Below are positions 1 through 10,301 of a stretch of DNA of 64,000 nucleotides, piece by piece. Each line of letters starts with the position of its first letter. Position 1 is the stretch's first letter. Position numbers and translations under genes: made by a program. The notes beneath the pieces were generated by a model. The model searched no databases. It saw only the letters and a list, made by a program, of their open reading frames with translations, and was not told where the DNA came from. Source of the DNA: Afipia massiliensis (lineage in GTDB: Bacteria; Pseudomonadota; Alphaproteobacteria; Rhizobiales; Xanthobacteraceae); contig NZ_JACHIJ010000004.1 of the NCBI RefSeq assembly GCF_014203115.1, positions 434,001-498,000 on the forward strand, written 5' to 3'.

Positions 1-2
1 CC

Positions 3-227
3 AAGGCAGGCGGTCTCGCCTTTCCTGGCGCAAGCGAGGCCGGTGATCCGGATTATTGGGACTTCGTCTACTTCTCGTTCGTGATCGGTATGACCGCGCA
101 GGTGTCGGACGTAGGCATCACCGACAAGATCATTCGCCGGACCGCCACCGCTCACGGCGTGATCTCTTTCATCTTCAATACCGCGCTGGTGGCCCTGATG
201 GTCAATATCGCGGCCAGCGCGATATAA
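3..227 (+). CDS. DUF1345 family membrane protein, C-terminal part
   Basis: The reading frame is open from the left edge and ends with TAA at 225-227, giving about 74 residues. The stretch [17 protein letters not shown], followed by a polar segment (TDKIIRR) and a last hydrophobic helix, is typical of the C-terminus of DUF1345 inner-membrane proteins as I recall the family. Function is unknown. The next gene, an antiporter, starts 7 bp downstream, so the two are probably cotranscribed. The start lies outside the window. Confidence 0.7.
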   Translation, partial: KAGGLAFPGASEAGDPDYWDFVYFSFVIGMTAQVSDVGITDKIIRRTATAHGVISFIFNTALVALMVNIAASAI

Positions 228-234
228 TCCCACG

Positions 235-1842
235 ATGGTAGCGACGTTCCTGACCTTTCTTCTTGTCCTCACAGCACTCGGAGCTTCCGCGACAGTCGCG
301 AAACGGCTCGCAGTCGCACCGGCCATCGTGTTCCTGATCGTCGGAATCATTCTGGCGTTTCTGCCGGGGTTTCCGCGCATCGAGATGAAACCGGAAGGCA
401 TTCTGCTATTGGTGCTGCCGCCGCTGATCTATTCTGCCGGCGTCTCGATGAGCTGGCGCGAATTCAAAGCCAATCTTCGTCCTATCAGTCTGCTGGCGAT
501 CGGCTGCGTGATTTTCACGACCGTCATGGTCGCGGCGACGGCGCACTATGCACTCGGGTTACCCTGGAGCGTCGGGTTCGTGCTCGGCGCGATCGTATCG
601 CCGCCGGATGTCGTAGCCCCCCTCGCCATCGCCAAGCGATTGAAGCTGCCCCACCGCATTCTCGTTATTCTTGAAGGCGAAGGACTGGCGAACGACGCGA
701 CAGCGCTGATCCTGTATCGTTTTGCGGTGCTTGCCGTTTCGACCGGGACATTCTCGCTGGCTCCCGCAACCGGAACCTTCATCACCATTATCGTGTGCGA
801 GATTGCTTTCGGCATCGTCGTGGGCTGGCTCAGCCTGCGATTGCGGCAATGGGCACACGATCCGCGCGTCGAGATTTCGTTGTCGCTGCTGACGCCCTAC
901 CTCGCGTTCTGGGTTCCGGAGCATTTTCACGGATCAGGCGTGATCGCCACCGTCGTGACCGGCCTCTATGTGAGTTGGAACGGCCCGCTGCTGATTTCAT
1001 CGAAAACCCGGCTGCAGGGCATCTTCTTCTGGGACTTCGTGATCTGGCTCATCGAAGGCGTGTTGTTCCTGATGATCGGATTTCAGCTGCGGCTCCTGAT
1101 GGAAAAGTCGAAGGCGCTTCCGGTTGCTGAAATTCTCGCGGCCATCGCAATCGTCTCCGCAATTGTCATCGTGGCGCGTTTCCTGTGGGTTTTTCCCGGC
1201 ACTTACCTGCCGCGCCTCATCAGCAAAAGAATCGCAGCGCGCGACGCAAAGCCGCCATGGCGGCACATCGTCGTTATCGGCTTCACCGGAATTCGCGGTG
1301 TGGTGTCGCTCGCCGTCGCGCTGGCGCTGCCGCTGACATTGCCGAACGGGCAGGATTTCCCTCACCGCGACCTCATCCTGCTGGTGACCTTCGGTGTGAT
1401 CATCGTCACGCTGGTCGGCATCGGATTGACGCTTCCGATGCTGGTCAAGCTGCTCGGCCTGTCCGATCACGGGCGTCTTGAGGCGATCCGCGAACGGGAA
1501 GCCGAGATTTCAGCGCGGCGGGAAATCCTCGAGGCGGCACGCGGTTCGCTCGACCGGATCATCAAGGAGCGCAACCTGCCCGAAGGGCTCGCCCGATTCC
1601 TCGAGGCGCGTCACGAAACGCGCATGCGCGCGCTGCCCGAACCTCCGAGGGAAGAAGGCCAGTTCACGCCCGCAACACAGGGCGCCTCGCTGGTACGCGA
1701 AATCATAACGATCGAGCGGACGTGTCTACACAAGCTGTTGCGCGACGGGAAGATCACCGACGAAACACGCCGGCGCATCGAGCGCGATTTCGATCTTGAA
1801 GAAGCTGTGGTCGATAACCGGGAGAAGAACGGCCCGCTGTGA
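235..1842 (+). CDS. Na+/H+ antiporter, CPA1 family
   Basis: The 535-residue protein has about twelve hydrophobic segments over residues 1-415 and a charged cytoplasmic tail to the end, the usual shape and length of bacterial CPA1 exchangers. The ion-binding region is visible as EGEGLANDATAL, with Asn153-Asp154 as the likely conserved ND pair. A second conserved segment, GIRGVVSLAVALALP, lies near residue 350. It should exchange cytoplasmic Na+ (or K+) for protons and serve pH and salt homeostasis in the inner membrane. It begins 7 bp after the DUF1345 gene. The family is clear; ion preference cannot be read from sequence. Confidence 0.88.
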   Translation: MVATFLTFLLVLTALGASATVAKRLAVAPAIVFLIVGIILAFLPGFPRIEMKPEGILLLVLPPLIYSAGVSMSWREFKANLRPISLLAIGCVIFTTVMVAATAHYALGLPWSVGFVLGAIVSPPDVVAPLAIAKRLKLPHRILVILEGEGLANDATALILYRFAVLAVSTGTFSLAPATGTFITIIVCEIAFGIVVGWLSLRLRQWAHDPRVEISLSLLTPYLAFWVPEHFHGSGVIATVVTGLYVSWNGPLLISSKTRLQGIFFWDFVIWLIEGVLFLMIGFQLRLLMEKSKALPVAEILAAIAIVSAIVIVARFLWVFPGTYLPRLISKRIAARDAKPPWRHIVVIGFTGIRGVVSLAVALALPLTLPNGQDFPHRDLILLVTFGVIIVTLVGIGLTLPMLVKLLGLSDHGRLEAIREREAEISARREILEAARGSLDRIIKERNLPEGLARFLEARHETRMRALPEPPREEGQFTPATQGASLVREIITIERTCLHKLLRDGKITDETRRRIERDFDLEEAVVDNREKNGPL

Positions 1843-1880
1843 TTGCGGGCTGCCTTGCTCCGTATGGCGGTCGCTAAAGG

Positions 1881-3170
1881 CTATTCCGCTGCCGTCACAG
1901 CCGGAGCTTTGGCGCCGGCACCGCCATAACGCTGCTCGATGTAATCGATCACCAGCGCCTTGAAGTCGGTCGCGATGGACGGACCGCGCAACGTGCGGAA
2001 CTTCTGACCGTCGACGAATACGGGCGCGGCAGGCGTTTCACCGGTTCCCGGCAGCGAAATGCCGATGTCGGCATGCTTGGACTCGCCAGGCCCGTTGACG
2101 ATACAGCCCATCACCGCGACGTTGAGCTGCTCGACGCCCGGATAGCGTGTCTTCCAGCTCGGCATTTCATCGCGGATGAAGCTCTGGATGTCGCGCGCCA
2201 GTTCCTGGAACACGGTCGAGGTGGTGCGGCCGCAGCCGGGGCATGCCGCCACCAGCGGCACGAAGGTGCGGAAGCCCATGGTCTGGAGAATTTCCTGACC
2301 GACCTTCACCTCGACGGTGCGGTCACCGCCGGGCTCCGGCGTCAGCGAGACACGGATGGTGTCGCCGATGCCGTCCTGTAGAAGAATGCCGAGCGCAGCC
2401 GACGAGGCGACGATGCCCTTGGATCCCATGCCGGCCTCAGTGAGGCCAAGGTGGATGGCGTAATCCGAACGGGCAGCGAGTTCGCGATAGACCGCGATCA
2501 GATCCTGCACGTTCGACACCTTCGCCGACAGAATCATGCGGTCCTTTGGCAGGCCGATTTCCTCGGCGCGCGCCGCCGACAACAACGCCGACTGGACCAT
2601 CGCTTCGCGCGTCACGGCGCGGGCGTCGATCGGATTCGGCGACTTTGCGTTTTCTTCCATCAGCTTGGTCAGCAATTCCTGATCGAGCGAACCCCAGTTG
2701 GCGCCGATGCGGATGGTCTTGCCGTGCTTGAGCGCCATTTCGACGATGTCGGTGAACTGCGTATCGCGCTTGTTCTTGAAACCGACATTGCCCGGGTTGA
2801 TGCGGTACTTCGACAGCGCCGCAGCGCAAGCCGGATGATCGGCGAGCAGCTTGTGGCCGATGTAGTGGAAGTCGCCGATCAGCGGCACATCGATGCCAAG
2901 CTTGTCGAGCTTCTCGCGGATATGGGGAACGGCGGCAGCCGCTTCGTCGCGGTCCACCGTGATGCGAACCATTTCGGAGCCGGCGCGCGCAAGCGCTGCA
3001 ACCTGCGTGACGGTGCCCTCGATGTCGGCGGTATCGGTGTTGGTCATCGACTGCACCACAATCGGTGCGCCGCCTCCGACCTTGACGTTGCCGACCGTTA
3101 CCTGAACCGTCCGGTGGCGCCCCTTGGGGCCGGCCTGGATTTCCTTGGTCCGCTCTTTCAGATCGCTCAC
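1881..3170 (-). CDS. ispG: 4-hydroxy-3-methylbut-2-enyl diphosphate synthase (GcpE/IspG)
   Basis: This is the penultimate enzyme of the MEP isoprenoid pathway. It reductively converts methylerythritol cyclodiphosphate to HMBPP with a [4Fe-4S] cluster. At 429 residues it has the length of the bacterial two-domain form: an N-terminal TIM barrel with the substrate-binding segment [12 protein letters not shown]-like near residue 40, and a C-terminal iron-sulfur domain. Three cluster cysteines are visible: Cys310 and Cys313 in CPGCGRT, and Cys356 in [11 protein letters not shown]. It lies 19 bp downstream of a DMT exporter gene on the same strand and converges on the antiporter gene. It should be essential in an organism without the mevalonate pathway. 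Confidence 0.96.
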   Translation of the reverse strand: MSDLKERTKEIQAGPKGRHRTVQVTVGNVKVGGGAPIVVQSMTNTDTADIEGTVTQVAALARAGSEMVRITVDRDEAAAAVPHIREKLDKLGIDVPLIGDFHYIGHKLLADHPACAAALSKYRINPGNVGFKNKRDTQFTDIVEMALKHGKTIRIGANWGSLDQELLTKLMEENAKSPNPIDARAVTREAMVQSALLSAARAEEIGLPKDRMILSAKVSNVQDLIAVYRELAARSDYAIHLGLTEAGMGSKGIVASSAALGILLQDGIGDTIRVSLTPEPGGDRTVEVKVGQEILQTMGFRTFVPLVAACPGCGRTTSTVFQELARDIQSFIRDEMPSWKTRYPGVEQLNVAVMGCIVNGPGESKHADIGISLPGTGETPAAPVFVDGQKFRTLRGPSIATDFKALVIDYIEQRYGGAGAKAPAVTAAE

Positions 3171-3189
3171 GTCAGAATCTCTTTTGCGC

Positions 3190-4143
3190 TCAGGTGTCGG
3201 TTTTGGTGACGGGAAGCAGGGGATCCCCAGCCGCCTCGCCGGGGCGGTTTACCAGATATAGGCCCGCCATGACCAGAAGGGCAGCCCCCGCAAAGGCCAA
3301 TGTCAGGGTGTCATGCATCACGAAATAGCCGCCAATGACCCCAAACAGGGGCGTCATAAAGGTAAATGACGACAGTTTGCTGGCAGAATAGTTCTTTATG
3401 AGAAAGACCCAGATCAGGAATGTCGTCCCAACAATCCAGACTGTCTGGTAGGTCATCAACGCCCAGGCCAGCGGTCCCGGCATTTGGGTGATGCTCTCGC
3501 CGGAGACCGCCGCCCCAAGCGCCAGAATCGGGATCGAGACGGCCACCTGATAGGCTAGCGTCTTTTCGGCAGGCGCGTGCAACAGCGGTGTCGCCTTCAC
3601 TACCAGCGTGGTGACAGCCCACAGAATGCCACCCCCCATCACCAGTATGTCTCCCAGGATCACCTTGGCGTCCACGGAGGGCTGCGGCACGCCGATGGCC
3701 AACGCCACGCCTGCGAACGACAGCGCCAGACCGCTCCATTGCAATGGGCTCAACTGTTCGCCGAGAAACCGCTTCGAGCCGAGCGCCACGACGAACGGCG
3801 CAATGTAGAGAAACACCACCGCCCGCGACGCTGTGGTGTAGACCAGCCCGCGATATATCAGAATAAACTCGACGCCGAAAAACAATCCGGCGAGCAGGCC
3901 CGCGCCGAGCGTACCGTCGCGCCGAAATAACGGCACGCCGCGTAGCCACGCCACCGTCAGGATGATGAGCAATCCGCCAGTCGAGCGGATCGTCGCCTGC
4001 AGCAGCGGCGGAATCTCGGGAAGCGCCAGTTTGACTGTGATTTGATTGAAGCCCCAGCTCAGGCACAGCATCACCATCAGGATAATGGCCGTCGCGCTTA
4101 ACGGACGCCCCGCTGGCGCTATCTTCAAGTTGTTTGGCGACAT
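3190..4143 (-). CDS. EamA/DMT-family transporter
   Basis: This is a 317-residue inner-membrane protein with about ten hydrophobic helices arranged as two EamA repeats (roughly residues 20-150 and 165-300), typical of the drug/metabolite transporter superfamily. The frame is open further upstream, but those codons would run into the zur-like gene and encode a charged, non-membrane stretch. The ATG at 4143 is therefore the sensible start, giving [10 protein letters not shown] before the first helix. It sits 40 bp downstream of the zur-like gene and 19 bp upstream of ispG, so the three may form one transcript. Substrate is unknown; many relatives export amino acids or metabolites. Confidence 0.85.
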   Translation of the reverse strand: MSPNNLKIAPAGRPLSATAIILMVMLCLSWGFNQITVKLALPEIPPLLQATIRSTGGLLIILTVAWLRGVPLFRRDGTLGAGLLAGLFFGVEFILIYRGLVYTTASRAVVFLYIAPFVVALGSKRFLGEQLSPLQWSGLALSFAGVALAIGVPQPSVDAKVILGDILVMGGGILWAVTTLVVKATPLLHAPAEKTLAYQVAVSIPILALGAAVSGESITQMPGPLAWALMTYQTVWIVGTTFLIWVFLIKNYSASKLSSFTFMTPLFGVIGGYFVMHDTLTLAFAGAALLVMAGLYLVNRPGEAAGDPLLPVTKTDT

Positions 4144-4183
4144 GGCTCCCCGGGTCCGGCTTTCCGCCGTGTTGTTGTTTGGC

Positions 4184-4714
4184 CTATGCGGCTCGCTGAC
4201 AGTGTGCGCAGGTGCCGGTGATTTCCACCACCGACAATTTCGGCGCGAACCCGGTTCCGCGCGCGGCTTCATTGAAACTTTGCGCCAGCGGCGCGGCCGG
4301 AATTTCGCCCACCGATCCACACGTCTCGCAAATCAGAAACGCCACCACAGCTGTCTCGTCGTGATTGTGCGCGCAGGCCAGAAACGCGTTGCGGCTTTCG
4401 ATGCGATGGACCAGACCGTTGTCCATCAGGAAATCCAGCGCGCGATAAACCGTGATCGGCGCCGGACGCGGCATGGTCTTGGCCAGTTCATCGATCACTT
4501 CGTAAGCACCGAGCGGCCGATGGCTCGAAAGCAACGCGCCCAAAACCTGCCGCCGGATCGGCGTGAACTTTTGACCCCGGCCCTTGCAGACCTTCTCGGC
4601 ATGCGAAAAAGCGTCCTCGGCGCAGCGGCCGTGGTCATGATCTGGGGCAGGGAAAATCGGCTTCGCTTGTTTCATTCGGTCAATATGTAGTGCGGTTACC
4701 ATGATTCCGCTCAT
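4184..4714 (-). CDS. zur: Fur-family metalloregulator, Zur-like
   Basis: A 176-residue Fur-family repressor. The N-terminal winged helix (about residues 40-100) carries TPIRRQVLGAL and the recognition region PITVYRALDFLMDNGLVHRIES. The C-terminal dimerisation domain has metal-ligand motifs CETCG and a terminal CAHC pair, which fits the structural zinc site of Fur/Zur proteins. The His- and Asp-rich start (DHDHGRCAED) and the overall pattern are closer to Zur than to the alphaproteobacterial Fur/Mur branch. It would sense zinc and repress uptake genes, but no znu genes are in this window. A second in-frame ATG at 4702 is also possible. Metal specificity is inference. Confidence 0.75.
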   Translation of the reverse strand: MSGIMVTALHIDRMKQAKPIFPAPDHDHGRCAEDAFSHAEKVCKGRGQKFTPIRRQVLGALLSSHRPLGAYEVIDELAKTMPRPAPITVYRALDFLMDNGLVHRIESRNAFLACAHNHDETAVVAFLICETCGSVGEIPAAPLAQSFNEAARGTGFAPKLSVVEITGTCAHCQRAA

Positions 4715-4863
4715 AATTTCAGCGGCATAAACTGCCAGAATATTGCGCAGCGCACCATTTTCTATTGCATTGCATCATAAAAACCCCAAATCACCTGTCT
4801 ACAACGGACTGAGCGATATCCAGGCGACGGAACAATCGCATCAGTTCAGAGAGAAAGAAGCTC

Positions 4864-5970
4864 ATGGCGACCACTCTCAAAACCTATCTCGACAACCTGA
4901 CACCATGGAACTTCTCCGGCACGCGCAAGCCAAGCGCGGCCAAGAAAATCAATCTGGCGCTTCAGGGTGGGGGATCGCACGGAGCATTCACCTGGGGCGT
5001 CCTTGATCATTTCCTGACCGATGGACGGCTGGAGATCACCGGGATTTCCGGCGCGTCCGCCGGCGCCATGAACGCCGTGATGCTCGCCGACGGGCTGACC
5101 CGCGGCGGACCCGAGGAAGCGCGCAAACGGCTGGCGGCATTCTGGCGTGCGACAAGCACCGGCGGAGACCTGCCGCCGGTCCAGCGCGCCATGACCGACC
5201 GGATGTTTTCGATGATGCCGTTTGCAGCCACGCCGATACAGAACTGGTTCGAGGCGATGGCGCATTATTTTTCGCCCTACGAACTCAATCCTCTCAACAT
5301 CAATCCGCTGAGCCAGCTCATCGAGCGCTTCGTCGATTTCGATGCGCTGCGCGCCAACACTGACCTCGCGCTCTATATCTCGGCTACCAACGTCCACACC
5401 GGCCGGCTGCGCATTTTCGCGAATGAAAAGATCACCGCCGACGCGGTGATGGCCTCGGCCGCGCTGCCGTTCATGTTTCGCGCGGTCGAAATCGATGGCG
5501 TGCCCTACTGGGACGGCGGCTACATGGGCAACCCCGCAATCTTCCCGTTCCTGCAGGCGACGGAAGCGGAGGACGTCGTGGTTGTCCAGATCAATCCTGT
5601 ATCGCGCACCACCACGCCGAAAACCTCCGGCGAGATCATCAACCGGCTGAACGAAATCACCTTCAACTCGGCACTGATTTCCGAATTGCGCACGATGGAT
5701 TTCGTCAATCAACTGATCGATGATGGCCGATTGCCGCGCGGCACCGGCAAGGATCAGTACCGCAGGCTCAACATCCACCGCATCGATCTCGGAGGTCTTG
5801 GCACCCGCCTCGCTGCCTCCAGCAAGATGAAGACGGACTACGAGTTTTTCGAAGTGCTGCACCGGGCCGGCAAGCGTGCGGGCAAGAAATTCCTCGACAC
5901 TCATTTCGATGACATCGGCCGCCGGAGCACGATTGACCTCGCCGCGGAATCCGGCGTCGAGTGGGCGTGA
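4864..5970 (+). CDS. Patatin-like phospholipase
   Basis: The 368-residue protein has the full Ser-Asp dyad layout of bacterial patatins: an oxyanion-hole loop LQGGGSHGAF from about residue 32, nucleophile elbow GASAG with Ser65, and the catalytic aspartate in DGG at about residue 217. It is expected to hydrolyse acyl chains from lipids. No signal peptide is visible, so it is probably cytoplasmic or peripheral to the membrane. Some relatives in PHB-storing Alphaproteobacteria are linked to storage-granule or lipid turnover, but that link is inference here. An A-purine-rich stretch (gagagaaagaagctc) precedes the ATG. It converges on the thiolase gene. Confidence 0.88.
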   Translation: MATTLKTYLDNLTPWNFSGTRKPSAAKKINLALQGGGSHGAFTWGVLDHFLTDGRLEITGISGASAGAMNAVMLADGLTRGGPEEARKRLAAFWRATSTGGDLPPVQRAMTDRMFSMMPFAATPIQNWFEAMAHYFSPYELNPLNINPLSQLIERFVDFDALRANTDLALYISATNVHTGRLRIFANEKITADAVMASAALPFMFRAVEIDGVPYWDGGYMGNPAIFPFLQATEAEDVVVVQINPVSRTTTPKTSGEIINRLNEITFNSALISELRTMDFVNQLIDDGRLPRGTGKDQYRRLNIHRIDLGGLGTRLAASSKMKTDYEFFEVLHRAGKRAGKKFLDTHFDDIGRRSTIDLAAESGVEWA

Positions 5971-6097
5971 TCATCTAACGTCCCGATGGTCGTGACGCTG
6001 TGCGCGATCCCGCTGCCGATGATGATCGGATCCACCAAGGCGGCGCTGCGGTAACAGTCGCGGAGCGTCGATCATGCCACGGTGATGGATTGACGCG

Positions 6098-6124
6098 CAA
6101 AAATGGGAGGCCGAAGCCTCCCAT
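6098..6124 (-). terminator. Rho-independent terminator of the thiolase gene
   Basis: On the minus strand a perfect 9-bp stem (ATGGGAGGC / GCCTCCCAT, 6103-6124) closes on a UUCG tetraloop and is followed directly by TTTTTG. It sits 25 bp past the thiolase stop codon, the right place to end that transcript. The convergent patatin transcript would meet the same hairpin but without a good T-run. Confidence 0.8.
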
Positions 6125-6148
6125 TCTCCACCGCAAAACTGCGAGAAC

Positions 6149-7357
6149 TCAGTTCAGCTTCTCAATCACCATCGCGGCGCCCTGCCCGACACCTACACAC
6201 ATGGTCGCGATGGCGAGCTTGCCGCCGCGCTTTTCCATGCCGTGAACCGCGGTCAGTGCAAGACGCGCACCGCTCATGCCGAGCGGATGACCGAGCGCGA
6301 TGGCGCCGCCGTGCGGATTGACGAAATCGGCATCCTCCTTGACGCCGAGCTGACGCAACACCGCGATACCCTGCGAAGCGAACGCCTCATTGAGCTCGAT
6401 CAGATCGATGTCGGTGATCTTGAGGCCGAGACGCTCCAGCAGCTTGCGCACTGCCGGCACCGGCCCGATGCCCATGACGCGCGGCGCGACGCCCGCGGAT
6501 GCAAATCCGAGGATCTTTGCGCGCGGCGTCAGTCCGTGCTTCTTCACGGCCTCTTCCGATGCGAGGATCATCGCCGCAGCGCCATCGTTGACGCCGGATG
6601 CGTTGCCAGCCGTCACTGTGCCGGGATTGCGCACGATAGGCTTGAGCTTAGCCAATCCTTCAAGCGTGGTCTCCGGGCGCGGATGCTCGTCCTTGTCCAC
6701 GATGGTCGGACCTGCCCTGCCGCCGGGCACTGTGACCGGCGTGATCTCCTCGGCGAAGTAACCGGCCTCGATGGCCTTGCCTGCGCGCTGCTGCGAGCGG
6801 ATCGCGAAGGCGTCCTGATCCGCACGCGAGATCTGGTAATCCTCGGCGACATTCTCGCCGGTCTCCGGCATCGCATCGACGCCGTATTGCTGCTTCATGA
6901 GCGGATTGACGAAGCGCCAGCCGATCGTCGTGTCGTAAGTCTCCACCGTGCGCTGATAAGCTTCCGTGGCCTTGCCGGTGACGAACGGCGCACGCGTCAT
7001 GGATTCGACGCCGCCTGCCAGTGCGAAATCCATCTCGCCGGCGCGGATCGCGCGCGCGACACCGCCCACCGCATCCAGCCCCGACGCACAGAGCCGATTG
7101 ACTGTCATGCCGGGCACTGTTTCCGGCAGCCCGGCCAGCAACAGCGCCATGCGCGCCACGTTGCGGTTGTCTTCCCCGGCCTGATTGGCGCACCCGTAAG
7201 ACACTTCTTCGAGCGCAGACCAGTCGACTTTCGTGTTACGCGCCATCAACGCCTTGATCGGCACCGCGGCCAGATCGTCCGCGCGCACCTTGGCCAGCGA
7301 TCCACCGAAACGGCCGATTGGCGTCCGCACCGCATCACAAATGAAAACATCACGCAT
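6149..7357 (-). CDS. pcaF: 3-oxoadipyl-CoA/acetyl-CoA thiolase
   Basis: A 402-residue type II thiolase. The opening RDVFICDAVRTPIGRFGG, the nucleophilic cysteine in NRLCASGLDA, the histidine in NPHGGAIALGHP and the second cysteine in CVGVGQGAA are all present. The N-terminal pattern and length match 3-oxoadipyl-CoA thiolase, which cleaves beta-ketoadipyl-CoA to succinyl-CoA and acetyl-CoA in aromatic degradation. No other pca genes lie nearby, so the annotation rests on sequence style alone, and an acetyl-CoA acetyltransferase role is possible. A strong terminator follows. It is divergent from mutS, with about 206 bp between the starts. Confidence 0.8.
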   Translation of the reverse strand: MRDVFICDAVRTPIGRFGGSLAKVRADDLAAVPIKALMARNTKVDWSALEEVSYGCANQAGEDNRNVARMALLLAGLPETVPGMTVNRLCASGLDAVGGVARAIRAGEMDFALAGGVESMTRAPFVTGKATEAYQRTVETYDTTIGWRFVNPLMKQQYGVDAMPETGENVAEDYQISRADQDAFAIRSQQRAGKAIEAGYFAEEITPVTVPGGRAGPTIVDKDEHPRPETTLEGLAKLKPIVRNPGTVTAGNASGVNDGAAAMILASEEAVKKHGLTPRAKILGFASAGVAPRVMGIGPVPAVRKLLERLGLKITDIDLIELNEAFASQGIAVLRQLGVKEDADFVNPHGGAIALGHPLGMSGARLALTAVHGMEKRGGKLAIATMCVGVGQGAAMVIEKLN

Positions 7358-7563
7358 GGTCGTTCTCCCTGAAGTACGCTCGGACTTGATGGCGTCCGCC
7401 TCGGCTGCCGCGAGTTTTAGGAAGCACGGTGCCGAACGTCAAATGATGGATGGCCGGAACGGGTTCGCCAGCGGGCAGAGCGGCCATGCACCAGCCGTCT
7501 CAAAGCGTGGAAAACGCACCGCGCAATTCCACCATGCGAAAGAACTTTGCTAATGTTCGCTCC

Positions 7564-10296
7564 ATGACCATCCATTCCACGCCTCCCGCATCGCCAAATC
7601 CCGAAACCGCCTCACCGGAGGCCGTTGGGCGCGTCACGCCAATGATGGAACAATACCTGGAGATCAAGGCAGCCAATCCGGGCCTGCTGCTGTTCTACCG
7701 GATGGGCGATTTCTACGAGCTGTTTTTCGAGGATGCGGAAATCGCCTCGCGCGCGCTCGGCATCACGCTCACCAAACGCGGCAAGCACGCGGGGGAAGAC
7801 ATCCCGATGTGCGGTGTGCCTGTGGAACGCTCCGACGACTACCTGCACAGGTTGATCGCGCTGGGCCATCGCGTCGCGGTCTGCGAGCAGATCGAGAATC
7901 CCGCCGAGGCGCGCAAGCGTGGCAACAAGAGCGTGGTGCGGCGCGACGTGGTGCGGCTGGTGACGCCCGGTACGTTGACCGAAGACAACCTGCTCGACGC
8001 CAAGGCCAACAACTACCTGCTCGCCATTGCACGCGCCCGCGCCTCGTCATCCGCCGGCGACCGGATCGGTCTGGCCTGGATCGATATCTCAACAGCAGAG
8101 TTCAGCGTCACCGAGTGCGGTGCTGCTGAACTCGGCGCGACGCTGGCGCGCATCAATCCGAATGAGGTGATCGTCACCGACGCGCTGTATTCCGATCCGG
8201 AACTGTCGTCGCTGTTTCGCACGCTCGCAGCCGTGACACCGGTGACGCGCGACATCTTCGACGCCGCCACCGCAGAGCGGCGGCTGTGCGACTATTTCGC
8301 CGTAGCAACCATGGATGGGTTCGGCGCGATGTCGCGGCTGGAAGCTACCGCCGCCGCCGCCGCCGTGACTTATGTGGACCGCACGCAGGTCGGAAAACAT
8401 CTGCCGCTGTCGCCGCCAGCCCGCGAGGCCGCCGGCACCACCATGGCGATTGATCCCGCCACCCGCGCCAATCTCGAACTGACCCGCACGCTGGCGGGCG
8501 AGCGGCGCGGATCGCTGCTCGACGCCATCGACTGCACGGTGACCGCAGCCGGATCGCGGCTGCTTGCGCAACGTCTTTCCGCACCGCTGACCGACAGCAC
8601 GACCATTTCCCATCGGCTCGATGCCACAGCGATGTTCACTAACGACAGCGCATCGCGGGACGATCTGCGCGGCATCCTGCGTGCGGCACCAGATATTTCA
8701 CGCGCACTGGCGCGACTGTCGGTCGGACGTGGCGGTCCGCGCGATCTCGCAGCCCTGCGTGACGGGGTTCTCGCCGCCGACAAGATCCTGGACCGGCTGT
8801 CGCAGATCGAGAAGCTTCCGCGCGACATCGCTCTCGCGGTTGAAGCGTTGCGCCGCCCGTCCCGCGATCTTGCGCAGGAATTTTCACGCGGCCTCGCGGA
8901 TGAATTACCGCTGTTCAAACGCGACGGCGGTTTCGTGCGCGCTAGCTATGAAGCCGCGCTGGACGAGACGCGTAACCTGCGCGATGCCTCGCGGCTGGTG
9001 GTCGCCGCGATGCAGGCGCGCTATGCCGACGATACCGGTATCAAAGGTCTCAAGATCCGCCATAACAACGTGCTGGGTTATTTTGTCGAGGTCACAGCGC
9101 AACACGGCGACAAGCTGATGGCTGCGCCTTTAAATGCGACCTTTATCCATCGCCAGACACTCGCCGGACAGGTGCGTTTCACCACAACCGAACTCGGGGA
9201 GATCGAGGCGAAGATCGCCAATGCCGGCGACCGCGCGCTCGGCCTCGAACTCGAAATTTTCGATAAGCTATGTGCGCAGGCCGTAGCGGCAGGTGACGAC
9301 CTGCGCGCCGCGGCACACGCCTTCGCGCTACTTGATGTGACCGCCGCGCTGGCAAAGCTCGCGATCGACGAGAATTACACACGGCCCGTGGTCGACAACT
9401 CGCTGAAGTTCTCCATCGAAGGAGGACGCCATCCGGTGGTCGAGCAATCGCTGAAGCGCGACGGCCAGCCCTTCATCGCCAATGCCTGCGACCTGTCGCC
9501 GGGACCGACGCAGTCGTCCGGGCAAATCTGGCTGCTGACCGGCCCGAACATGGCCGGCAAATCGACGTTCCTGCGGCAGAACGCGCTGATCGCCCTGATG
9601 GCGCAGATCGGCAGCTTTGTGCCGGCGAAGCTCGCGCATATCGGCATCGTCGACCGGCTGTTCTCCCGCGTCGGTGCGGCGGATGATCTGGCGCGCGGGC
9701 GTTCGACCTTCATGGTCGAGATGGTGGAAACCGCAGCCATCCTCAATCAGGCCGGCGAGCGGGCGCTTGTGATCCTGGACGAGATCGGTCGTGGCACATC
9801 GACGTTCGACGGATTGTCGATTGCATGGGCCTCGATCGAGCACCTGCATGAGAGCAACCGATGCCGCGCGTTGTTCGCGACGCATTATCACGAATTGACC
9901 GCGCTGTCGGCAAATCTGCCGCGGCTGTTCAACGCCACCGTTCGCGTCAAGGAATGGCAGGGCGACGTGGTGTTCCTCCACGAAGTGCTGCCGGGTTCAG
10001 CAGACCGCTCCTACGGCATTCAGGTGGCGAAGCTCGCGGGCCTTCCGGCAGCAGTGGTCGCACGCGCAAAATCGGTACTGGCGAAGCTTGAGGCGCAGGA
10101 TCGCGGCACCACAGCGCGTGCACTTGCGGATGACCTGCCGCTGTTCGCGGTGCCGTCCCGCGCGGCAGCCGAACCGCAGCCACCAAGCGCCGCGGACCAG
10201 CTTGCCGAAGCGCTCAGCGCGCTGCATCCCGACGAGATGTCGCCGCGCGAAGCATTGGAAGCACTCTATGCGTTGAAAGCAAAGCTGCCGAAATAG
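7564..10296 (+). CDS. mutS: DNA mismatch repair protein MutS
   Basis: MutS binds base mismatches and small loops as a clamp and recruits MutL. With the start at 7564 ([10 protein letters not shown]) the protein is 910 residues, the usual length. The frame stays open back to 7450, but those codons encode low-complexity sequence not expected in MutS. The mismatch-recognition motif ([14 protein letters not shown]) is near residue 45. The ATPase domain carries Walker [10 protein letters not shown] at about 660-668 and Walker [17 protein letters not shown] at about 736-751. The C-terminus has a proline/alanine linker and a final helical segment for dimer and tetramer formation. Confidence 0.97.
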   Translation: MTIHSTPPASPNPETASPEAVGRVTPMMEQYLEIKAANPGLLLFYRMGDFYELFFEDAEIASRALGITLTKRGKHAGEDIPMCGVPVERSDDYLHRLIALGHRVAVCEQIENPAEARKRGNKSVVRRDVVRLVTPGTLTEDNLLDAKANNYLLAIARARASSSAGDRIGLAWIDISTAEFSVTECGAAELGATLARINPNEVIVTDALYSDPELSSLFRTLAAVTPVTRDIFDAATAERRLCDYFAVATMDGFGAMSRLEATAAAAAVTYVDRTQVGKHLPLSPPAREAAGTTMAIDPATRANLELTRTLAGERRGSLLDAIDCTVTAAGSRLLAQRLSAPLTDSTTISHRLDATAMFTNDSASRDDLRGILRAAPDISRALARLSVGRGGPRDLAALRDGVLAADKILDRLSQIEKLPRDIALAVEALRRPSRDLAQEFSRGLADELPLFKRDGGFVRASYEAALDETRNLRDASRLVVAAMQARYADDTGIKGLKIRHNNVLGYFVEVTAQHGDKLMAAPLNATFIHRQTLAGQVRFTTTELGEIEAKIANAGDRALGLELEIFDKLCAQAVAAGDDLRAAAHAFALLDVTAALAKLAIDENYTRPVVDNSLKFSIEGGRHPVVEQSLKRDGQPFIANACDLSPGPTQSSGQIWLLTGPNMAGKSTFLRQNALIALMAQIGSFVPAKLAHIGIVDRLFSRVGAADDLARGRSTFMVEMVETAAILNQAGERALVILDEIGRGTSTFDGLSIAWASIEHLHESNRCRALFATHYHELTALSANLPRLFNATVRVKEWQGDVVFLHEVLPGSADRSYGIQVAKLAGLPAAVVARAKSVLAKLEAQDRGTTARALADDLPLFAVPSRAAAEPQPPSAADQLAEALSALHPDEMSPREALEALYALKAKLPK

Positions 10297-10301
10297 CGAC
10301 G

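Noticed and set aside
1832-1850. GCCCGC/GCGGGC hairpin at the end of the antiporter gene
   Set aside because: The stem is only 6 bp and there is no T-run on either strand; not enough for a terminator call.
4741-4790. Possible Zur operator (TTGCATTGCAT) upstream of the zur-like gene
   Set aside because: It is a short direct repeat, not the dyad expected for Fur-family operators; evidence is too weak.
4846-5904. 352-codon minus-strand open frame
   Set aside because: Antisense to the patatin-like gene, without any recognisable motif; a high-GC shadow.
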